Part shown: in pieces, positions 56,712 through 64,000 of the stretch
Layout: each line of letters opens with the position of its first letter
Position numbering within the stretch: the stretch's first letter is position 1
Source of the DNA: Salticus scenicus
Taxonomy: Eukaryota > Arthropoda > Arachnida > Araneae > Salticidae
NCBI GenBank assembly: GCA_963930645.1
Contig: CAWVNO010002549.1
Location: 589,201 to 653,200, forward strand
DNA length: 64,000 nucleotides
Direction: 5' to 3'
Notes under the pieces: model-generated
Database searches by the model: none
What the model was told of the DNA's origin: nothing
What the model saw: the letters and a program-made list of their open reading frames with translations, nothing else
Made by a program: the position numbers and the translations under genes

Positions 56712-57241
56712 CAATCAGTAACAAAAGACTCCGAACACTAGCAAAAATTCCAATATAAAAAAAGTACACTTAATACAGTTTTGTTAAATAAATTCTTGTC
56801 GAATCATGTTCTTAGACTAGAGTGACTATATTTTTTTCTTTGAATTTGGGTACAAAGATGGCGGTGTCCTCGAATTTCGAGGACAAAAAATAAGTAAATG
56901 AATAAATCACCTTAAATTGTAAAGTTTTAGTAGTTTTTACGTAGAAAGCACCCAAAAGAACTTATTTTATCTCATTTATTACACATATAATAAATTACTA
57001 CAATAATCATTAAAAACTTTATAATCAGCGTCCCCAAATGTGTTGTAATTTTTTGGGGACGAAAGTAGTTTTGTCCTCGAGATTCGGGGACTGTCCTTGA
57101 GATTCGAGGACATATGGTCAGCCTATCTTAGACTGTCTAAGAACAGGATTCGACAAGGATTTATTTAACAAAACTGTATTAAGTGTACTTTTTTTAATAT
57201 AGGAATTTTCGCTAGCGTTCGGAGACTTTTCTCACCAACTG
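56712..57241. mobile_element. foldback MITE family F, copy 3, split by a hAT MITE
   Basis: Left arm ACTCCGAACACTAGCAAAAA ... AAAAAGTACACTTAATACAG ... TTCTTGTCGAATCATG; the right arm is its inverse (GATTCGACAAGGATTT ... GCTAGCGTTCGGAG). Same internal sequence as copy 1. The central loop has been opened by the insert at 56818-57125. TA is present on the left (56710-56711) but not clearly on the right. Confidence 0.65.
56818..57125. mobile_element. hAT MITE, 308 bp, exact 8 bp target duplication
   Basis: Ends TAGAGTGACTATAT and, inverted from the right, TAGGCTGACCATAT. TCTTAGAC flanks it on both sides (56810-56817 and 57126-57133). Subterminal GTCCTCGA/TCGAGGAC motifs are repeated in both orientations. 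Clearly younger than the foldback MITE it sits in. Confidence 0.85.
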
Positions 57242-58385
57242 CAAAATACTAAATTTCACACATTTAAGCGGAATCTATCGGTGGATTTTATACTATTTTT
57301 TCTTATCAAATTTTAAGGATATTTATTTAAAGGTCAGCTGATATGTATGTATACGTGTGCACACTTAAAAAATTCTGCGAACTCAAGAAAAAATTCTGCG
57401 ATTGACATCTAGGAACTATAATGTGACTCTAGTAATAATAATTCCATGTTAACATTATAAATTCTTTGTCCCCTTTGAAAGCGATTTCTAGAAACCCCTA
57501 TTAGAAATTTGATGCGTTTGCCTATATTATCGTTGTCGAACTTATTTAAAAATCTCTGGAAATAAATGCGAACACAAAAGACGAGTTTTGCAGCTATAAT
57601 TCGTGTTTGTAACCTATTTTTAGGAAAACAAACAAGAACTTCTCGCAGTCAAAAATGATTCATATTATCGAAAATACCCATAATATTGTCTCACCATCTT
57701 TAAATGATTAGACTAGAAATTCTCGACCATTAGGTCTATTCAGATAATTTGCTTATACACATAGCTCGCAATGCTGTATTTCAAGCTTCGGGATTCAGAA
57801 AATGACCACTTATTTGTCCTAGATGAAGACGGTATATATATTTTTTCTCAGTGCATGCAAGTGTAAAGTTGAAAAAATAAATTACAATTCAATTTTTGAA
57901 AGGCTGCGATGTTTTATTAAGAATACAATGTGACTTGTTTGACTAGGTAGACTAGTTTTGACTAGTAGGTGACTAGGTGGTCTGTTGAACATTTAAATAA
58001 AAAGAGTTATTACTGCAATTCTTTTTTTTTTTTTTTTTTTTTTACTATATCACTGTGTATTTCAGTCTGCATCAATAAAACACAGTTATTTTTAATATAT
58101 ATATATATATATATTTATGTATGTATATAATTATAATTATTGCTACATACTATTATATAAAATTTTCATAAAAAACTATTTGTAAAAAAAAAAAAAAAAA
58201 AGTAAAATTTTTCGAACCAGTAGTTATTTTATTGATATGGCGCAAAATCCATAGTAGTTAATATCACTATAGGTATAGACTGTAATTAAAATATTAAATA
58301 GTAAAATGTGTAGTGTTTAATATGAATTTAGATTCATAATTACATTTCACATCGAACGATATAATAACTTTAATCTATATCTATA
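57242..58385. other. stretch without recognised gene
   Basis: Poly(T) at 58021-58043, poly(A) at 58184-58201 and a short (AT)n tract. Nothing else supported. Confidence 0.4.
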
Positions 58386-58838
58386 TCCTTATATAAAGCG
58401 CAAAAAATTGTTTGTTTGTGGAGGGTAATCTCTGAAACTACTGAACCGATTTAAAAACTTCTTTCACTGGCCGAAAGCTACAGTATGCCATATTGTTATA
58501 GGCTATATTTAATTTTGATAAAATAAATTTTAGTTTAAAATCTGAGCATTTTAATTAAAATCCCCATAGAAGCCGTAATAGAAATGGAAATAATGAAATA
58601 TTAAAAAAATTAGCTGCTGCCAACATAAAAGAAACATTTACATATTCATTTCGTTTTTAAAATATCTTGACGTGAAAAGAAAAGAAATATATTTGCACGT
58701 GCATTAAATTGAAATTCATATAAAACTTTTTTAATTGTTAAACTTACACGTTAAATCTGACGTCATTATAGAATTAAAAGTGTTTATTTTTCTAATAATT
58801 TAATTTGATATGATATGATATAATATCTAAGCATCAAT

Positions 58839-58877
58839 GTTTAAACCACGGAGTCTTTATTACTCCGTGGTTTAAAC
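58839..58877. repeat. perfect 16 bp hairpin inside Helitron unit 1
   Basis: GTTTAAACCACGGAGT pairs exactly with ACTCCGTGGTTTAAAC around CTTTATT. Repeated unchanged in unit 2 at 62187-62225. Confidence 0.8.
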
Positions 58878-60436
58878 CAACGAGATATATAAATGTTTAA
58901 CTTTAAACTGATGTGTGTAAACGAAATTGGAATTTAAAAATAAATAAATAAATAAAATAAAATAAAATAAGAAATTCTATTTTATAATATTATTTATTTT
59001 AATTTATAATTGTTGCCAAAAAGATTTACGAATTAATTTATTTTTAGACATATAATAAAATGTATTTTCACGCGAACAATAATATAAAAAGTGAACTGGA
59101 TTTTTTGTAAAAAAATAATAAAGATCGAGGAAAATTATTTCCCCATTTTAATCCCCATATTTGGATATAGATATGTATTAGTTATCATGTGCATCCGTTA
59201 GATTAAATTGTTTTTGTTGTAAAATTGATAAAATTGGAATTTTAAATTTCAAAACTCTAGAAAAAAAAAAAAAAAATGGCAAATTTCCATATTCGATTGA
59301 AAACATAAACATTTCATTTCAAAGGATTATATTTACACAATAAACATCCAACTAATAAACTAATTAAAAGGGAAAGGATAAATATTCTATCATAATTTGA
59401 AGTCAAATTTGTTTTCAAATGTCTAAATAAAGTATCTGATATAATATACTAATATGTTGCAGCGGAATAGATTTGATATCCGTCATCCTTGGCAGAAAAA
59501 AAAAAAAAAAAAATATCGCCAAATTATCTGGCGAATATAATTTAATTCCTTTCAAAAATCATGGTTATTTTAAAAACTTACATTAAGAGTGTAACGAATA
59601 ATATGAAACAATATTTCGTACAATACATATTACGAAAATATACATCTGGCATGTATATTTTCGTATTACGTTTTTGATCGCCAAATACAAAAAACGCCAA
59701 GGGTGACAGTTTTGAAATTTAAAATTAAAATTTTGTCAATTTGACAGCAAAATAACTCAATCTAACGCATGCATACAATAACTAATACATATCTATGCCC
59801 AAATATGAGGATTAAAATCGGGAAATAATTCTTCTAGAATTTTAATAAAAAAAAAAAAAAAAGAAAGTCCAATGAGCGATTAACATGGAAAATCTTTTTC
59901 TTGCATCCACGGGCGGTCAGTGATGTCATACTTCGCTTGCGTATTGAGATGTTTAAATTTATTTGGCGACTATTTTTAGCAACTAACAGTAATGGCAAGT
60001 AGCTCAATATACATAGCGCATACAGCCATTACTGAAATGTAAATAGCATTTAATTATTTGAGTTACATTATGTTGACTGGAAACCTATTTAATATACCTA
60101 TGCTCTATAGCTATACTAATATAAAAAAAAAGAAAGGTTTATATGCATATGTAGAGAACGATCGCTAGAACTAAAAAGCCGATTGCTTTTCTTTTTTTTT
60201 TTTTTCTTTCTTTCAATAATCAAAAGTTACACTGTCTCTCTCTAAGTGCTAGAAGCTATAATAAATTTTGGTAAAATAAATTTTTAATTAAAATTTTCAA
60301 TATTTTAATTGAAAACATAGCATAGATTTGATATTAATCGTCATTGGCGATTTTTGTATTTGGCGATCGAAAACGTAATACGTAAATCTGTATATTATCG
60401 TAGTAAATACGAGATGTATGTGTTTACTTCAATTAC

Positions 60437-60880
60437 CCTACTACCGTAGGTAGTGGAAGTATTGTATAGGTTTTGGCAATTGGTCAGTGTGTGTGTATAT
60501 GTGCACGTGTGTGTGTAATCTTCTGGCTGTCATATCTCCAAAACTAATAAAAATAGAACTACTAAACTTCACAAGTGATTCAGGTCTGGTGTACAGATAA
60601 ATTTTCCAAATTTTCGTGAAAATTGAAAAACCGGAATTGGGTCATCGAAAACCAGAAATGGGACCCTAAGCCCATATTCAAAAACACCTCTAATGATTTT
60701 CGTCAAAGTTGCTATATAGATAATATATTAGATGCCCTTTCGATTGAAAATTTGCTTAGTTCAGGAAAATTGATAGGCGTCCTCTATAAACAGCTCAATT
60801 TCAAACTTCGCAAGTGCGTTCCTTTAAAAACGCCTGTACGGATTTTTTTCAAACTCGCCATGTTAACTTCCTATTAAATA
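60437..60880 (-). repeat. interspersed repeat family A, copy 3 (inside Helitron)
   Basis: Inverse of 8333-8812: CTACCGTAGGTAGTGGAAG at the left edge, a GT-rich microsatellite, then CTGTCATATCTCCAAAACTA and GCCTGTACGGATTTTTTTC at the right edge. An 84-codon frame (60623-60877) is within the repeat and is not considered a gene. Confidence 0.6.
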
Positions 60881-61733
60881 TCCTTTTGTATGTAATTATT
60901 GTTTTTAGGTCAATAATTGAGTATGTTAAGTTTTGGTAAAAGTTGGTATCTCAAAAACGGCTCTAACGTATTCTTGAAAATTTTTTCTTTAATCCAATTT
61001 AGATAACCTTTCTCAAGTATTACGTGCTTATTACAGGAATATTAACGGTCATCCTGATTAGGTAGTTCAGTTTTAGATCTCGGAAATTCGTGTTTAAAAA
61101 AATAACTATCTATTTTTTTCCCCTTATTTTTTAACTCGCTATGCAAACTCTGTTGTATGTGTCTTTATACGTGTATCAAGTTTCTCTTACTCGAAAATCT
61201 CAAAAAATGCAAGTAATATCTCCAAAAAATTGTATATATTACGTGTAATAGTGGGTAATGGAAGTCGTGTGGTTGTTTCACACCAGATTCTGTAATAGTA
61301 TATATTGTACGAATATTGTTTCATATTATTGATTTCTCCTTTAATATACATTATTAAAATAATAATCAATTATGGAAAAAATTAAATATATTTGCGAAAT
61401 GAAAAAATAAATAATAATTAAAGCTATTATGACGTCAATTTTATCAAAAACATTTTCATGTCATAGGTTTATTTTTCAATATTTTTTATTCATGAGTAAA
61501 GAAATGTTTCTTTTTATGAAATAAATAAATAAATAAATAAATAGCATTAAGTAAAAATTGCCAACATTTAACAACTAATAAAAAAAAATAATTGTAAAAT
61601 TATATTTTGACTTTCCAGTTAATAATATTGCCTGACTATAACATATAAACTGATATATTTCTTGATTTTTTACATATCAATCCATCTTTAACTAAAATTT
61701 GTTCATCAGTGCGAAGCCGGACGGGTCAGCTAG

Positions 61734-63189
61734 TCCTTATATAAAGCGCAAAAAATTGTTTGTTTGTGGAGGGTAATCTCTGAAACTACTGAACCGATTT
61801 AAAAACTTCTTTCACTGGCCGAAAGCTACAGTATGCCATATTGTTATAGGCTATATTTAATTTTGATAAAATAAATTTTAGTTTAAAATCTGAGCATTTT
61901 AATTAAAATCCCCATAGAAGCCGTAATAGAAATGGAAATAATGAAATATTAAAAAAATTAGCTGCTGCCAACATAAAAGAAACATTTACATATTCATTTC
62001 GTTTTTAAAATATCTTGACGTGAAAAGAAAAGAAATATATTTGCACGTGCATTAAATTGAAATTCATATAAAGCTTTTTTAATTGTTAAACTTACACGTT
62101 AAATCTGACGTCATTATAGAATTAAAAGTGTTTATTTTTCTAATAATTTAATTTGATATGATATGATATAATATCTAAGCATCAATGTTTAAACCACGGA
62201 GTCTTTATTACTCCGTGGTTTAAACCAACGAGATATATAAATGTTTAACTTTAAACTGATGTGTGTAAACGAAATTGGAATTTAAAAATAAATAAATAAA
62301 TAAAATAAAATAAAATAAGAAATTCTATTTTATAATATTATTTATTTTAATTTATAATTGTTGCCAAAAAGATTTACGAATTAATTTATTTTTAGACATA
62401 TAATAAAATGTATTTTCACGCGAACAATAATATAAAAAGTGAACTGGATTTTTTGTAAAAAAATAATAAAGATCGAGGAAAATTATTTCCCCATTTTAAT
62501 CCCCATATTTGGATATAGATATGTATTAGTTATCATGTGCATCCGTTAGATTAAATTGTTTTTGTTGTAAAATTGATAAAATTGGAATTTTAAATTTCAA
62601 AACTCTAGAAAAAAAAAAAAAAAATGGCAAATTTCCATATTCGATTGAAAACATAAACATTTCATTTCAAAGGATTATATTTACACAATAAACATCCAAC
62701 TAATAAACTAATTAAAAGGGAAAGGATAAATATTCTATCATAATTTGAAGTCAAATTTGTTTTCAAATGTCTAAATAAAGTATCTGATATAATATACTAA
62801 TATGTTGCAGCGGAATAGATTTGATATCCGTCATCCTTGGCAGAAAAAAAAAAAAAAATATCGCCAAATTATCTGGCGAATATAATTTAATTCCTTTCAA
62901 AAATCATGGTTATTTTAAAAACTTACATTAAGAGTGTAACGAATAATATGAAACAATATTTCGTACAATACATATTACGAAAATATACATCTGGCATGTA
63001 TATTTTCGTATTACGTTTTTGATCGCCAAATACAAAAAACGCCAAGGGTGACAGTTTTGAAATTTAAAATTAAAATTTTGTCAATTTGACAGCAAAATAA
63101 CTCAATCTAACGCATGCATACAATAACTAATACATATCTATGCCCAAATATGAGGATTAAAATCGGGAAATAATTCTTCTAGAATTTTA

Positions 63190-63226
<37 letters not shown>

Positions 63227-64000
63227 AATGAGCGATTAACATGGAAAATCTTTTTCTTGCATCCACGGGCGGTCAGTGATGTCATACTTCGCTTGCGTAT
63301 TGAGATGTTTAAATTTATTTGGCGACTATTTTTAGCAACTAACAGTAATGGCAAGTAGCTCAATATACATAGCGCATACAGCCATTACTGAAATGTAAAT
63401 AGCATTTAATTATTTGAGTTACATTATGTTGACTGGAAACCTATTTAATATACCTATGCTCTATAGCTATACTAATATAAAAAAAAGAAAGGTTTATATG
63501 CATATGTAGAGAACGATCGCTAGAACTAAAAAGCCGATTGCTTTTCTTTTTTTTTTTTTCTTTCTTTCAATAATCAAAAGTTACACTGTCTCTCTCTAAA
63601 TGCTAGAAGCTATAATAAATTTTGGTAAAATAAATTTTTAATTAAAATTTTCAATATTTTAATTGAAAACATAGCATAGATTTGATATTAATCGTCATTG
63701 GCGATTTTTGTATTTGGCGATCGAAAACGTAATACGTAAATCTGTATATTATCGTAGTAAATACGAGATGTATGTGTTTACTTCAATTACCCTACTACCG
63801 TAGGTAGTGGAAGTATTGTATAGGTTTTGGCAATTGGTCAGTGTGTGTGTATATGTGCACGTGTGTGTGTAATCTTCTGGCTGTCATATCTCCAAAACTA
63901 ATAAAAATAGAACTACTAAACTTCACAAGTGATTCAGGTCTGGTGTACAGATAAATTTTCCAAATTTTCGTGAAAATTGAAAAACCGGAATTGGGTCATC
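61734..64000 (+). mobile_element. Helitron-like element, unit 2 (head-to-tail, cut by window end)
   Basis: Begins at the base after CTAG of unit 1 with the same TCCTTATATAAAGCG and follows it colinearly with offset 3348 at first. Differences are almost all in homopolymer length (for example an A run of about 33 near 63192 against an interrupted one near 59847) plus scattered single bases (AAGCTTTTTT against AAACTTTTTT near 62072). The family A copy is included from about 63785. Confidence 0.75.
63785..64000 (-). repeat. interspersed repeat family A, copy 4 (truncated by window)
   Basis: Same as 60437-60650, within Helitron unit 2. Confidence 0.6.

Larger units (their letters stand above)
58386..61733 (+). 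mobile_element. Helitron-like element, unit 1 (3348 bp)
   Basis: 5' end TCCTTATATAAAGCGCAAAA preceded by A; then TGTTTGTTTGTGGAGG and CTACTGAACCGATTT, typical Helitron 5' sequence. 3' end GCGAAGCCGG-ACGGGTCAG-CTAG at 61714-61733, followed by T. No Rep/helicase frame is visible, so it is non-autonomous. It carries an inverted family A copy (60437-60880), inverted repeats around TTTGGCGATCG / CGATCGCCAAA-type sequence near 59.66 and 60.36 kb, and several homopolymers. Confidence 0.7.

Noticed and set aside
1..64000. CRISPR arrays, operons, prophage or bacterial defence systems
   Set aside because: No regularly spaced identical repeats with unique spacers and no prokaryotic gene organisation; the elements are eukaryotic.

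Overview
This window looks like intergenic DNA from an animal nuclear genome, most likely an arthropod and possibly an arachnid. That attribution is inference from the mix of transposon families and the very high A+T content. No operons, bacterial genes, rRNA genes or canonical tRNA genes are visible. I found no multi-exon host gene I could defend; two very short candidate exons (near 23.8 and 47.8 kb) are recorded at low confidence. Nearly all recognisable sequence is transposable-element material in several layers of nesting, separated by A/T-rich DNA with many homopolymers and microsatellites.

Layout. 0-8.8 kb: two TTAA-flanked piggyBac-like ends, then two Ty3/Gypsy-type LTR retrotransposons of related LTR sequence. 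The first has both LTRs (1159-1654, 4848-5347) but only gag and protease relics. The second (5637-8335) keeps nucleocapsid, protease, reverse transcriptase and RNase H, and stops before integrase where another repeat begins. 10.2-13.1 kb: a decayed Tc1-like transposon with a TA-flanked foldback MITE inside its transposase, followed by a 0.7 kb palindromic transposon whose two arms each carry a fragment of a helix-turn-helix coding region. 15.1-27 kb: LTR fragment, Helitron ends and short Helitrons, several MITEs and hairpins. 28.3-34.6 kb: two hAT-like elements (one carrying a roughly 170 bp tandem array), Helitron 3' ends on the minus strand, the 3' end of a LINE, and a minisatellite.

34.7-41.7 kb is the most informative part: two nearly full-length Penelope-like retroelements (reverse transcriptase plus GIY-YIG endonuclease) placed head to head, with a third, 5'-truncated copy between them. 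The outer flanks share an 11 bp direct repeat, so the dimer may have inserted as one unit. A hammerhead-ribozyme-like fold overlaps the stop codon in both long copies. One copy carries a TTAA-flanked insertion and an in-frame duplication of the endonuclease active-site region; the other carries a homopolymer frameshift.

42.7-57.2 kb: a second copy of the 30-33 kb repeat, a perfect hAT MITE with an 8 bp target duplication, an array of TATTGGCCA repeats, a 0.59 kb palindrome, a tRNA-like SINE head, and a foldback MITE split by a hAT MITE with an exact 8 bp target duplication. 58.4-64.0 kb: two head-to-tail copies of a 3.35 kb Helitron joined with no base between them; the second runs off the window.

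The genes do not form a pathway. They are independent selfish elements, mostly dead, and the nesting gives a relative chronology: gypsy, Tc1 and Penelope copies are older than the MITEs, hAT elements and TTAA elements inserted into them.
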